DNA from: Candidatus Omnitrophota bacterium
Lineage (GTDB): Bacteria; Omnitrophota; Gorgyraeia; Gygaellales; Profunditerraquicolaceae
DNA: 54,272 nucleotides
Assembly (NCBI GenBank): GCA_028712175.1
Contig: JAQTQQ010000007.1
Location: forward strand, 1 to 54,272
Direction of reading: 5' to 3'
Shown here in pieces: positions 34,557 through 43,783 of this stretch. A program made the translations under genes and the position numbers. The notes under the pieces are model-generated. The model did not search any database. It was not told the origin of the DNA and saw only the letters and a list, made by a program, of their open reading frames with translations. Each line of letters opens with the position of its first letter. Within the stretch, counting starts at the first letter, position 1.

Positions 34557-35259
34557 AGAAATGTACGCCGAATGTAGACTCAAAAGCTTCGATTAATTTT
34601 TCTTCCAAAATATCTTTTTCGGGAACAACTTTTAATTCCTCGCCAAGAGTCGTAACATGCTCGGCTATATCCGAAGGCAGTGACTTAATGTACCGACGCA
34701 CAAAATTCCAATCAATACTGCAGGGGATAGAGCCATGCTGAAAAATCGCCTGCCTTTTCCTTTTTTGTGCGTTCCCGCCGATTTTTTTTGCACCAATAGT
34801 AATATCATACTTTTCATTTGATGCGCTACAAAGTTGATGCCCCCGCATCCGGTCTTTAAAATTTCCCGCCTGAAGGGCAAAAATAGGGTCTAAGCCGAGC
34901 GATTTATAGAATTGCATCAGAAATGCGCAAATATTCCGGTAAGAAACAAAAACCCCCTGCGGCTCGCCTACATCAGTTTTACTGCAAACAAAACTATAAG
35001 TTATCTCATCATGGTGGAATAAAATTCCGCCGCCGGTTATTCTTTTTGCAACCCCTACCCCTTCAGATGCGCAACTGGAGAAATCAATTTCTTCTTCGGG
35101 GTTCTGGGAGAAACCATAGGTAAAAGAAGGCCTCTCCCAGCGGTAGAGGCGAAGTAAGCCGATGCCATCTTCTAGATATTGCCTGAAAATTTCCGCATCC
35201 ACCGCCATATTATAACTGGCACTAGATGCGGAGGAACGGAGAAGCTTAAATAATTTCAT
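34537..35259 (-). CDS. lplA: Lipoate-protein ligase A family protein
   Basis: 240 residues, LplA/LipB/BirA fold. Conserved RITGGGILFHHDEITYSF and KKIGGNAQKRKRQAIFQHGS carry the usual lipoyl-AMP binding residues and the ligase Lys. Length is nearer to LipL/LipM-type octanoyl transferases (about 240-280) than E. coli LplA (338), so octanoyl transfer is also possible. Located between gcvPB and lipA, presumably modifying GcvH. Confidence 0.85.
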   Translation of the reverse strand: MKLFKLLRSSASSASYNMAVDAEIFRQYLEDGIGLLRLYRWERPSFTYGFSQNPEEEIDFSSCASEGVGVAKRITGGGILFHHDEITYSFVCSKTDVGEPQGVFVSYRNICAFLMQFYKSLGLDPIFALQAGNFKDRMRGHQLCSASNEKYDITIGAKKIGGNAQKRKRQAIFQHGSIPCSIDWNFVRRYIKSLPSDIAEHVTTLGEELKVVPEKDILEEKLIEAFESTFGVHFYETCVA

Positions 35260-35265
35260 ACAAAA

Positions 35266-36720
35266 CTAAATTTTAGGTTTCCAGCTCAAGTCCGGATCTC
35301 GCGCCGCCCTTACCTCATCAAGGCGCTTTACCGGCATATTCAGAGGTGCCTGTTTAATTAAAGAAGGATTCTCCTTTGCAAGGCGGGCGATCTCGATCAT
35401 CGTATCAATAAAAGCATCGATAGTTTCTTTCGACTCTGTTTCAGTGGGCTCAATCATCAAAGCCTCACTTACAATTAAAGGAAAATATATTGTCGGAGGA
35501 TGAAAACCTTTGTCGATTAAATACTTAGCAATATCTATTGCATGCACCCCGTATTTTACCTGACGTGCTGCGGAAAAAACACATTCATGCATACAATTTT
35601 TGCTAAAAGGCAGGTCGTACCAATCTTTCAGCTTAGCTTGGCAATAATTGGCATTTAATACCGCAATTTCCGCTACCTTAGTCAAACCTTCCTTCCCTAA
35701 AATCAGCATATATGCGTAAGCCTTAAGTATCACGCCGAAATTTCCATAAAAAGGCGCAATATAGCCGATTGATTTGTGATAATTATAATCGAGGGCATAT
35801 GAACCGTCGCTACGCTTAACCACCCGGGAGATCGGTAAAAACTCAGCTAATTTTTCACTAACCCCCACCGGGCCTGCGCCTGGGCCTCCTCCGCCATGCG
35901 GAGTAGCGAAAGTTTTATGTAAATTTAGATGCACCACATCAAAACCTATATCTCCCGGCCGGCATTTTCCCAGCATGGCATTAAGATTGGCTCCGTCATA
36001 ATACATTAAAGCCCCTGCCTTATGCGCAAGATCCGTGATCTCTTTAATACGCGGATTAAAAATACCCAAGGTATCCGGACAAGTCAGCATTACCGCAGCC
36101 ACCTCATCACTTAATTCTTTTTTAAATTCAGCCAAATCCATATAGCCATCAGGCCCTGTCGGAATGACCTTAACCTGATATCCGGCAATAGCGGCACTGG
36201 CCGGATTAGTGCCATGAGATGAATCCGGAACAATTACATATTTACGCCGCGATCCTTTATCCTTATGATACGCGGCAATAAGCATAACACCAGTTAACTC
36301 CCCATGCGCCCCTGCTAAAGGCTGCATAGTAAAAGCACTCATCGCAGTAATCTCACAAAGCAACTTTTCCGTTTCATATAAAACTTCCAGGGAACCTTGC
36401 GCAAGCTTCCCTCCGCCTGATAACTGCGGTAAAAGAGGATGCAACTGTAAAAATCCTTCAAAGCTTGCCACCTTCTCCGTAAACTTCGGATTGTATTTCA
36501 TCGTGCATGAACCTAACGGATAAAAATTCGTATCAACGGAAAAATTAAGGCGTGAAAGATTCGTATAATGGCGCACCACATCAAGCTCGCTTAAGGAAGG
36601 CAAAATAGCCGCCTTGGCCCTGCAATATTTTCTTGGCAGGAGTTTTGCTTCCAAAACACAGTTTGAGCCATAGGAAAAACCTCTGCGGCCATCTTTATGT
36701 TTCTCAAAAATTAATTTCAT
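35266..36720 (-). CDS. gcvPB: Glycine dehydrogenase (decarboxylating) subunit 2
   Basis: 484 residues. The PLP Lys is in DVVHLNLHKTFATPHGGGGPG. FYPLGSCTMKYNP and EPTETESKETIDAF are family segments. With gcvPA it forms the two-subunit P-protein seen in Gram-positive bacteria, archaea and many candidate phyla, in place of a single 950-residue chain. Overlaps gcvPA by four bases. Confidence 0.96.
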   Translation of the reverse strand: MKLIFEKHKDGRRGFSYGSNCVLEAKLLPRKYCRAKAAILPSLSELDVVRHYTNLSRLNFSVDTNFYPLGSCTMKYNPKFTEKVASFEGFLQLHPLLPQLSGGGKLAQGSLEVLYETEKLLCEITAMSAFTMQPLAGAHGELTGVMLIAAYHKDKGSRRKYVIVPDSSHGTNPASAAIAGYQVKVIPTGPDGYMDLAEFKKELSDEVAAVMLTCPDTLGIFNPRIKEITDLAHKAGALMYYDGANLNAMLGKCRPGDIGFDVVHLNLHKTFATPHGGGGPGAGPVGVSEKLAEFLPISRVVKRSDGSYALDYNYHKSIGYIAPFYGNFGVILKAYAYMLILGKEGLTKVAEIAVLNANYCQAKLKDWYDLPFSKNCMHECVFSAARQVKYGVHAIDIAKYLIDKGFHPPTIYFPLIVSEALMIEPTETESKETIDAFIDTMIEIARLAKENPSLIKQAPLNMPVKRLDEVRAARDPDLSWKPKI

Positions 36721-38048
36721 AACACTTTCTTAAGATTATCAATAAAAGCAATAATCTCTTCCTTAGTCCTTTTTTCTGTAACCGCTACCAATAAATAATT
36801 ATCCATCCCCTTATAGAACCTTCCCAAAGGAAAACCGCAGGCAAAACCTTTTTCAATCATACGCTCGACCACCTTATCGGCATTACAGGGTAAAAACACC
36901 GTAAATTCATTAAAAGTCGCACTTGACCGTTTCACCTCTACACTTTTAAGGCGTAATAATTGCTCTTTGGCAAACTCTGCTTTCTGATAATTATGTTCTG
37001 CTAACTCCACCAAACCGTCTCTTCCTAAAAGCGAAACAAAAACCACCGCGCGCAAAGCGCAAAGCGCTTCATTCGAACAAATATTGGAAGTAGCTCTTTG
37101 GCGGCGAATATGCTGTTCGCGCGTCTGAAGAGTCAGGACAAAACCTCTGCTCCCTTGACTATCAACAGTCAAACCAACAATCCTGCCGGGCATCTGGCGC
37201 ACCAATTCATTCTTTGCCGACATAAATCCAAGATAGGGGCCACCAAAAGAAAGAGGTATCCCTAAGCTCTGGCCTTCTCCTGTTGCGATATCAAACCCCA
37301 TCTCCCCGGGAGTTTTTAATAAACCCAATGAAACAGGATACACCGAAGCAATCGCCAAAGCACCAAACTTATGCACTTCATTGACCGCATCGCTGTAATC
37401 ATCAACAGCCCCGAAAAAATTGGGATTCTGGAAAATCACCGCCGCAGTTTTATTATCAAGATGTTTAAATAAATCCTTACGGCTTGACTGGCCATGCACA
37501 ACCGGGATCTCAACAAACTCAATAGAAAGATTTGAGGTGTAAGTGTAAAGCATAGTGCGGTAAATCAAATTTATCCCGCTATCAAGAATAATTTTATTGC
37601 GTCCGGTCTCTCTTATCGCCATCATCATCGCCTCAAAAAGAGCCGTGCCGCCGTCATATAAAGAAGCGTTGGAAACATCAAGACCGGTAAGCTGGCAGAT
37701 AATTGTTTGATATTCATAGATTGCCTGAAGCCAGCCTTGAGAACATTCCGGCTGATATGGCGTATAAGCAGTATAAAACTCTGAGCGGCCGGCAATTGCA
37801 TCTACTGCAGCAGGAATAAAATGATCATAGAAACCGGCCCCTACAAAATTAATCAAACCTATGCCATTTTTTAGGGAGAGTTTATGCAAAATCTGCGTTA
37901 CTTCAAATTCCGGCCTGCCTGCGGGGATATTAAACGACTTGGCCCTAAGCCCCAAGGGGATGTCTCTAAAAAGTTCATCGATGCTGCTAACCCCTATCGC
38001 CTCAAGCATCTGTTTAATATCTTCCTGCGTATGCGGAACAAAACTCAT
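36717..38048 (-). CDS. gcvPA: Glycine dehydrogenase (decarboxylating) subunit 1
   Basis: 443 residues. Begins MSFVPHTQEDIKQMLEAIGV, the standard start. FVGAGFYDHFIPAAVD, TAYTPYQPECSQGWLQAIYEYQ and RQMPGRIVG match GcvPA. It combines with gcvPB to decarboxylate glycine and pass the aminomethyl group to lipoyl-GcvH. Overlaps gcvH by four bases. Confidence 0.96.
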   Translation of the reverse strand: MSFVPHTQEDIKQMLEAIGVSSIDELFRDIPLGLRAKSFNIPAGRPEFEVTQILHKLSLKNGIGLINFVGAGFYDHFIPAAVDAIAGRSEFYTAYTPYQPECSQGWLQAIYEYQTIICQLTGLDVSNASLYDGGTALFEAMMMAIRETGRNKIILDSGINLIYRTMLYTYTSNLSIEFVEIPVVHGQSSRKDLFKHLDNKTAAVIFQNPNFFGAVDDYSDAVNEVHKFGALAIASVYPVSLGLLKTPGEMGFDIATGEGQSLGIPLSFGGPYLGFMSAKNELVRQMPGRIVGLTVDSQGSRGFVLTLQTREQHIRRQRATSNICSNEALCALRAVVFVSLLGRDGLVELAEHNYQKAEFAKEQLLRLKSVEVKRSSATFNEFTVFLPCNADKVVERMIEKGFACGFPLGRFYKGMDNYLLVAVTEKRTKEEIIAFIDNLKKVL

Positions 38049-38437
38049 TTAGAAATCCCCTCTATGTAAATTTCATATCCGTCGGCAGCCATAAGATTTG
38101 CCTTTTCAGCTTCATTAGAAAATTCCATTGTGAAGAAATACCCCTTTTCATAGGGTGACTGATTGATCAATTCGGGATGCGCGGATAATTCCGTATTAAT
38201 TGATAAAACTTTCCCCGATAAAGGCGCGAATACTTCAGAGGCAGCCTTAACCGACTCTACAGTCGAGCAATAAGATGCCTGCTTAATTTCTTCGCCTATT
38301 TTGGGAAGCTCTACAAAAGTAATATCACCCAAAGAATGCTGGGCATGATCAGTAATGCCGACATAGGCAACTTTACCTTCTATACGCACCCATTCATGGT
38401 CTTTGGTATATAAAAGATTTTTTGGTATACTCATCAA
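38045..38437 (-). CDS. gcvH: Glycine cleavage H protein
   Basis: 130 residues, the usual size. Lipoyl Lys in TVESVKAASEVFAP, followed by LSGKVLSINTEL. LLYTKDHEWVRIEG is the family N-terminus. It carries the aminomethyl group between P, T and L proteins. The L protein (dihydrolipoyl dehydrogenase) gene is not in this window. Confidence 0.96.
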   Translation of the reverse strand: MMSIPKNLLYTKDHEWVRIEGKVAYVGITDHAQHSLGDITFVELPKIGEEIKQASYCSTVESVKAASEVFAPLSGKVLSINTELSAHPELINQSPYEKGYFFTMEFSNEAEKANLMAADGYEIYIEGISK

Positions 38438-38451
38438 GGCTCTCCTTTTAA

Positions 38452-39525
38452 TTATAATGAAGTTTTGGTTAAAAACGGTTTTTTTACAATTTTTACCGGA
38501 ATTTCCGCTAAACCGTCTTTAACAACAAGATTAGCTCCGATATCATAACTATAGTCAACATACCCCATACCGATACCTACCGAAAGGCTGGGAGAAAAAG
38601 AACCACTGGTTACAGTTCCAACCCGCCTGTCTTTATCAAATATAGCAAAACCGTGGCGTGGGGCGCGGCGGCAATCTGCCTTAAAACAAACCAAATGTTC
38701 TTCTGGCCCGCTTTTTTGCTCCTTAAACAAGACATCTTTACCGATAAATTCCTTAGAAAAATCAATAAACCTGCCAAAACCCGCGGATAGAGGAGTATGG
38801 TTTATATCCAGATCCTGACCATAAAGAGGATACCCCATTTCAAGGCGCAAAGTATCCCGGCTGCCTAAACCAGCAGGCCTGACGCGACCGTCTTTCAGTA
38901 AAACTTCCCATAACTTTGCCACATGTTCGCTTGAAATATAAATTTCAAACCCAAGTTCCCCGGTATAACCGGTCCTGCTTACTATACAATGTTCTCCTTC
39001 GAAAACAAAATCGGAAAATCTGTAATAACCAAGGCCCTCTATGCGAACACCAAAAATATCCTTAAGCACGTCAAGCGACTGCGGCCCCTGCACATCAAGT
39101 TTTCCTGTCTTATCGGAAACATTTTGAAGAAGGTATTGCCCGGAAAGGTTTATTTTTAAATGCTCATAGTCATTTAAAGCAGTAGCGGCATTGACCACCA
39201 ACATCCACTTATTCTCATTAATGCGGTATACAACCAAATCATCCAATATACCCGCCTGCGCGTTAAGCATAAAACCGTAACGGCAGCTTCCAGAAAGCAT
39301 AGAGGTTATATTTTGAGTAATAACCCGCTCAAGGCCACTTAAAACAGGGTCTGCCTCAAGCAGAAATTCGCCCATGTGGCAGATATCAAAAACCGAAACT
39401 GCCCGGCGGGTATGCGCATGTTCGGCTAAAATACCCTGATACTGGATAGGCATGAACCAGCCACCAAAAGGAGCTATTTTTGCGCCAAGCGCTAGATGGA
39501 TATCGTAAAGCGGAGTTTTTAACAC
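38452..39525 (-). CDS. gcvT: Glycine cleavage T protein (aminomethyltransferase)
   Basis: 357 residues from a GTG at 39525. GAKIAPFGGWFMPIQY, FDICHMGEFL, GILDDLVVYRI (with the catalytic Asp of the family), SRTGYTGELGFEIY and LRLEMGYPLYG are signature blocks. Releases ammonia and makes 5,10-methylene-THF from THF. A promoter-like extended -10 lies upstream at 39568-39576. No glycine riboswitch is visible in the 48-base gap. Confidence 0.96.
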   Translation of the reverse strand: MLKTPLYDIHLALGAKIAPFGGWFMPIQYQGILAEHAHTRRAVSVFDICHMGEFLLEADPVLSGLERVITQNITSMLSGSCRYGFMLNAQAGILDDLVVYRINENKWMLVVNAATALNDYEHLKINLSGQYLLQNVSDKTGKLDVQGPQSLDVLKDIFGVRIEGLGYYRFSDFVFEGEHCIVSRTGYTGELGFEIYISSEHVAKLWEVLLKDGRVRPAGLGSRDTLRLEMGYPLYGQDLDINHTPLSAGFGRFIDFSKEFIGKDVLFKEQKSGPEEHLVCFKADCRRAPRHGFAIFDKDRRVGTVTSGSFSPSLSVGIGMGYVDYSYDIGANLVVKDGLAEIPVKIVKKPFLTKTSL

Positions 39526-39567
39526 TTAAGAATTTTTCTTTTTTTTCAGTATAAGTTAATTGCATAA

Positions 39568-39576
39568 ATTATATCA
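39568..39576 (-). promoter_or_regulatory. Extended -10 promoter before gcvT
   Basis: TGATATAAT (39576-39568) is a full TGn extended -10 with perfect TATAAT. The TGA is the stop of cbiN. The -35 is poor (TAAGTA at 17 bases). It would let the glycine-cleavage genes be read independently of the NikR-controlled genes upstream. Confidence 0.5.
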
Positions 39577-39912
39577 CAAATTATCCTTTTTACTTAAGAA
39601 TTTAGTAATTAAAAATACTAAGACCACAACCGCAAGGATACCAATTAATGCCGAAGCGATATACCCTAAGCTTAAAGACAGTAGCCCTGCCTCTTCCTGC
39701 CCCTTAAAAGTATAATCGGGAATCGGCGCGTTCCAAATCCTTGAGATTTTGCCTAAACCTTCGGGGAGATAACCAACCATCTGAAGAATTTCATCAACTC
39801 CCCATTCTCCCCAGGCTGAACCTGCTTTAAAGTATTCAGGCAATAGCAGCCCCAAAGGAGACAAAACGATCAATATCCCGATAAAAAACCAAAGCTTAGA
39901 AATAGTTTTCAT
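39574..39912 (-). CDS. cbiN: CbiN-like Ni/Co transport subunit
   Basis: 112 residues, with hydrophobic spans at each end (LWFFIGILIVLSPLGLLL and LIGILAVVVLVFLITKF) around a loop with YLPEGLGKI, similar to the PDGLE motif of CbiN/NikN and of fused CbiMN proteins. It shares one base with the cbiM stop. It is the small auxiliary subunit for the metal-binding CbiM. Confidence 0.8.
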   Translation of the reverse strand: MKTISKLWFFIGILIVLSPLGLLLPEYFKAGSAWGEWGVDEILQMVGYLPEGLGKISRIWNAPIPDYTFKGQEEAGLLSLSLGYIASALIGILAVVVLVFLITKFLSKKDNL

Positions 39913-40595
39913 TATATACTCCTCCCTTCCGCCAAAAGCTGAGGATCATACTTTTGTAAATATTTTATTACTAGCGCAGTTACAATAGCCTCTACCCATC
40001 CAAAAACCAACAAATGCTCTCCTAACATAACAGGCAGTGCGACATTTAAACCATACGGGCAATAGAGAGCCCGGCCATCTACGGTTTTATGCAGTAAAGG
40101 CTGAATACCAAAAATAAAACCCGTCAGACCGGCTGCGATATTTAATGCCAAATACCCGGCAACCCCGGCGGCAATAACCCTTCTTCTTGAATTTATAGCT
40201 GCCTTATAGCTTACTGCTTTATAAATATAATAGCCGGCAAAAGGAAGCACAAACGCCATATTAAAACAATTGGCGCCGATAGCAGTAATCCCTCCATCTC
40301 CGAATAATAACGCCTGAATAACAAGCGCAACCGTAATAGCAATGCACGCCGCCCATGGGCCAAGCAATATTGCCACCAATACTCCCCCCACCGCGTGCCC
40401 GGTTGAGCCGCCCGGAATAGGAACGTTAAACATCATAATCACAAAACTAAATGCCGCCCCTATTGCCAACAAAGGGACCTGCTTGGTACTTAATCTCCTT
40501 TTAACTATACGCGAAGCAGCTGTCCAAATGGGCAGCATAATCAGATAAAAAAAACCGCAGGTTGCCGGCCCTAAGTATCCGTCTGGTATATGCAT
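39912..40595 (-). CDS. cbiM: Ni/Co ECF transporter substrate subunit CbiM
   Basis: 227 residues. Begins MHIPDGYLGPATC, where Met-1, His-2 and a further His coordinate the metal in known CbiM structures. Six to seven membrane spans; PIPGGSTGHAVGGVL and GDGGITAIGANCFNMAF are highly conserved blocks. Nickel versus cobalt cannot be read from sequence alone, but the nikR gene upstream favours nickel. Confidence 0.94.
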   Translation of the reverse strand: MHIPDGYLGPATCGFFYLIMLPIWTAASRIVKRRLSTKQVPLLAIGAAFSFVIMMFNVPIPGGSTGHAVGGVLVAILLGPWAACIAITVALVIQALLFGDGGITAIGANCFNMAFVLPFAGYYIYKAVSYKAAINSRRRVIAAGVAGYLALNIAAGLTGFIFGIQPLLHKTVDGRALYCPYGLNVALPVMLGEHLLVFGWVEAIVTALVIKYLQKYDPQLLAEGRSI

Positions 40596-40607
40596 AATCT
40601 CCTCCTT

Positions 40608-41987
40608 TTAGAAATCCACCTGTGCCCTCATGCCTCCAACAAATATAGAACTTGTATCTCCTGCGACATCTTTACCATAAGGATTCCAGATATACTGGAA
40701 GTCAGGGCTAATAGATAGATGATCATTTATGTATATTCTATAATAAGTTTCCAAATGTCCTTCAGTTTTTGCTGACAATGAGGCATCCTGCTTTTTGTAA
40801 TCATTCGAAGGCATTACTTGGCCTACCGCAAAAGCAAATATATCCTTTTCTCTTCCCCAGGGCCTGCCTTCAATTTGAAAACCAGCGCTCCAGGATTGCT
40901 CAAGGGAATAATTAAGCCCATCCCCTGTTGTTGTTTTTATTTCAGGATTGTAAACCTTCGGGTTCTGCCAGCCGTAACGGGCAAAGAGAGTAACAATATC
41001 ATTGGCTTTCTGGTCAAAGCTTAAGCCAAAACCATAAGCTGTTTCTTTAGTTTTTTCCATATCAAGCCAATTAGTATGATTGGCATTATTAGCCCAACCA
41101 TAGAAGCGATAATTACCGGCTAGATTTAAGAAATTAGTCTTAAAGGTAACCTGGCCAATATTAAATAAATTGCCCCCTATCTTCTCCCAACCGCTATTCG
41201 AATTAAACAAACCATAACCTAATTCCATCCATTCAGCCGGAAGATAGGCAAAACGTATACCGGCGCCGTTATCCGGAAATTCAATTGTAGGCGCATTACG
41301 GAATATCCTGCCTAAAAATTGCAGGGTTTCGTCATTAGCAACTTCATTCTGGTCAAAATAGGCGCTGGGATCAAGTTTACCAAAAGTAATGGCCGCTTTA
41401 TTATTAAATAAGCTTTGTTCATACCAAAATTCGGTCACCTCAATCCTGGCCTCGCTGTCACCGGCATCGCGGTTAACATTACTATATAAAGTAAGATTAT
41501 CCTCCAAACCGGCACCTTGTCCGGCCTCTAAATGCAGGAATGCCCTACCTCTAACCTCCTTGAACTCTTTCGCTAAAGTCAGATCAGCTGAATATGAGCC
41601 ATCGGTGCGGCTTTTCTTTTGCGTGTGCCCCTCTCCGCCATAATTAACATTATTCGCCCCCTGAACAATCATGGTCGCACCTACGCCAAGCTCCAAACCT
41701 TCCATAAGCTGCATAGTATCCACCGGGACCCGATGGAATTTTTCCTCAAATTGAGAAAACTTTGATTCATATTCGGTAATTTTTTGCTTCTGCTCCTCGG
41801 CTATTTCATTTTGCGTAGCGATGTATTTCTCTTGCCTGGCGGCTTTATCCTCTAACGCAGAGATACGCTTCTTAAGTAAGTTAATTTCATCAACAATAGA
41901 TAATTCACCAGCAAATGACCAACCGGCAAAAAAAGCCGAGAATATAACTGTAAACAATACCAGTTTCTTAAAAAACCTTGTGCTCAT
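40608..41987 (-). CDS. Outer-membrane porin with N-terminal coiled coil
   Basis: 459 residues. Signal peptide (VLFTVIFSAFFAGWSFAGE), then a coiled coil (about 28-90, with INLLKKRISALEDKAARQ), then about 360 residues of beta strands ending in Phe (MRAQVDF), the outer-membrane insertion signal. Resembles carbohydrate-selective OprB-like or LbtU-type porins. It lies between nikR and cbiM with a 12-base gap to cbiM, so it may let nickel complexes cross the outer membrane. That role is inferred from position. Confidence 0.82.
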   Translation of the reverse strand: MSTRFFKKLVLFTVIFSAFFAGWSFAGELSIVDEINLLKKRISALEDKAARQEKYIATQNEIAEEQKQKITEYESKFSQFEEKFHRVPVDTMQLMEGLELGVGATMIVQGANNVNYGGEGHTQKKSRTDGSYSADLTLAKEFKEVRGRAFLHLEAGQGAGLEDNLTLYSNVNRDAGDSEARIEVTEFWYEQSLFNNKAAITFGKLDPSAYFDQNEVANDETLQFLGRIFRNAPTIEFPDNGAGIRFAYLPAEWMELGYGLFNSNSGWEKIGGNLFNIGQVTFKTNFLNLAGNYRFYGWANNANHTNWLDMEKTKETAYGFGLSFDQKANDIVTLFARYGWQNPKVYNPEIKTTTGDGLNYSLEQSWSAGFQIEGRPWGREKDIFAFAVGQVMPSNDYKKQDASLSAKTEGHLETYYRIYINDHLSISPDFQYIWNPYGKDVAGDTSSIFVGGMRAQVDF

Positions 41988-42103
41988 ATGCCCTCCATTC
42001 TTTTGTAGTATCGCCTAATCCATGCATAGTAAATTACAGCATTGCTAAACTTATGTTGCTACGATTATTCAATTAGTGTTACTGTTAAGAAAAAAAATAA
42101 TAC

Positions 42104-42517
42104 CTATATTATACCCCGGCCGGTTGTAGACATACTCAATGTCCCATGTTTCACGCCTTTTACCGATTTTAAGCTATCCGCCAGAAGCTGGGCTTGTTTT
42201 GGATTACCCTTGACTGCAATTATCTCCAGGCAATTATCATGATCAAGATGAATGTGCTGGGCAGAAATTATATTGCTACCAAAATCATGCTGGATATCCA
42301 TTAGCTTGTTAACCAACTCTCTCTTATGGTGGTTATAAATCAAGGTGATCGCCCCGGCAATCTCTTGGCATCCCTTCCATTGTTGCTGGATTAACTCATG
42401 GCGGATTAAATCACGAAAGGCCTCAGAGCGATTAGTATATTTCTTATCCTTGATAAAACGGTCAAATTTCGATAAGAGGATTTTATCTATTGAAACTCCA
42501 AAACGAATTAAAGGCAT
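42104..42517 (-). CDS. nikR: Nickel-responsive repressor NikR
   Basis: 137 residues. N-terminal ribbon-helix-helix (IRFGVSIDKILLSKFDRFI to TNRSEAFRDLIR), C-terminal ACT domain with nickel ligands in the expected places: QHDFG, QHIHLDHDNC (His, His-x-His, Cys). Its start is preceded by AGGAGA and by the palindrome at 42531-42565. It controls nickel import; here the porin and cbiM lie directly downstream. A 116-base gap separates it from the porin. Confidence 0.95.
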   Translation of the reverse strand: MPLIRFGVSIDKILLSKFDRFIKDKKYTNRSEAFRDLIRHELIQQQWKGCQEIAGAITLIYNHHKRELVNKLMDIQHDFGSNIISAQHIHLDHDNCLEIIAVKGNPKQAQLLADSLKSVKGVKHGTLSMSTTGRGII

Positions 42518-42530
42518 ATTTCTCCTTAAA

Positions 42531-42565
42531 TAACATGTTACTAATTTAGTATTAGTAACATGTTA
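42531..42565. promoter_or_regulatory. Perfect palindromic operator, probable NikR box
   Basis: TAACATGTTACTAAT (42531-42545), five bases, ATTAGTAACATGTTA (42551-42565): arms of 15 bases that are exact reverse complements. It lies immediately before nikR and over the -10 box, so NikR would repress itself and genes read with it. The dyad of two half-sites separated by a spacer is what NikR tetramers bind in other phyla, though the exact sequence differs from E. coli. Confidence 0.75.
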
Positions 42566-42580
42566 TGCTTGCACTGTCAA
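42552..42580 (-). promoter_or_regulatory. nikR promoter
   Basis: TTGACA (42580-42575), perfect, lies within the last codons of the MFS gene; 17 bases; TACTAA (42557-42552; 3 of 6) falls inside the palindrome, so repressor and polymerase would compete. Confidence 0.55.
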
Positions 42581-43783
42581 GGCTTCTTTTTTTAGGACAA
42601 AGAAAACGGCGATCGCAACTAATTCAACAACTACGCTGGCGATGATAACTACGCCTATTGATTTTTCATAAAGTAATCCAATAAGCACGCTGCCGAAGAA
42701 TATCGCAAGCCCATAAGCAGCATTAAAAATACCGTAACCGGTCCCCCTCTTTTTTAAACTCGTTATGTCTGCAATAGCAGATCTCATCACAGTCTCATGA
42801 AACCCCATAACAATCCCCCAGATAATCGCCCCTATTAAGACCAAAGAGAAACTTGTAGAAAATACAAGCATAGGAATAAACAATGAAAATACAGGAATAG
42901 CAATTAAAGTAAGTAAGCCGGCATTTTCATTTTTGCGCCTGTTTTTAAGGATATCATATACCTTGCCGATAGCCAAAGCGGCTATCGCATCGACCCCCAT
43001 AGCTAAAGCATAAAACAAAGGAATCTGCGCATCAGTTAAAATATGTTTAACCTTAAAGTGATAACCAATTAAGGCAAAATTAGCAAACCCTAAAGTTGTT
43101 ATAAAAGTAAAAACCGTATAAACCCAAAAAATCCTGCTTAACTTATCCGATTCATGTTTTTTAGTTACCTGGGCTTCTAAAACTTCAGGATTAGGAGCCC
43201 GGCGATAAGCCAGAATAAGGCAAACTAAAACCAGAATTAAGGGTATCCAAAGAAGAGAATAACCAAGCTGATAATCTATTAAAGATCTGTCCCCTTTCCC
43301 GAGAAACATGAAAAACACTACTAATATTAACGGCCCGGTTATTGCTCCGATTTGATCCAAAGCTTCAGCCACGGCAAAACCTAATCCTGTGCCCACCTGT
43401 TTTGTGGCTTGCGAAAGGATAGTATCCCTGGCCGGGCTTCGTATAGCCTTTCCAATTCTTTCTGCAATAATAAAAATAACCGCAACTTGCCAAACCCCGG
43501 TCAATGAAAGCAAGGGGACACTGATTAACATGCCATAACCTATAAAAGTAAATAACCAATAGGCCTTGGCTTTATCGCTAAAATAACCCGAGGCTAAACG
43601 TATCGCATAACCTAAAAATTCAGCAAGGCCGGCAACTAACCCTACGATTGCGGCATTTGCTCCGAGAGTTTTCAGATACTGGCCATTAACGGAACGCGCC
43701 CCTTCATAAACTATATCGCCGAAGAGGCTAACTAAGCCAAAAAGTAAAATGAGCTGCAATGCGGTTTTCTTTTTACTATCCAT
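42563..43783 (-). CDS. MFS transporter
   Basis: 406 residues, twelve predicted membrane spans. LASGYFSDKAKAYWLF is the MFS loop 2-3 motif. RSPARDTILSQATKQVGTG resembles the conserved second-half loop of drug-type MFS carriers. It ends the export operon, starting directly after the permease stop, and its own last codons hold the nikR -35 box. Substrate unknown. Confidence 0.85.
   Translation of the reverse strand: MDSKKKTALQLILLFGLVSLFGDIVYEGARSVNGQYLKTLGANAAIVGLVAGLAEFLGYAIRLASGYFSDKAKAYWLFTFIGYGMLISVPLLSLTGVWQVAVIFIIAERIGKAIRSPARDTILSQATKQVGTGLGFAVAEALDQIGAITGPLILVVFFMFLGKGDRSLIDYQLGYSLLWIPLILVLVCLILAYRRAPNPEVLEAQVTKKHESDKLSRIFWVYTVFTFITTLGFANFALIGYHFKVKHILTDAQIPLFYALAMGVDAIAALAIGKVYDILKNRRKNENAGLLTLIAIPVFSLFIPMLVFSTSFSLVLIGAIIWGIVMGFHETVMRSAIADITSLKKRGTGYGIFNAAYGLAIFFGSVLIGLLYEKSIGVVIIASVVVELVAIAVFFVLKKEALTVQA

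Noticed and set aside
39526-39573. Glycine riboswitch before gcvT
   Set aside because: The gap is only 48 bases, too short for even one aptamer, and shows no conserved core.
42018-42103. NikR-like site before the porin (TTAGTGTTACTGTTA)
   Set aside because: It resembles a half-site only loosely and lacks the paired arm, so it is not called an operator.
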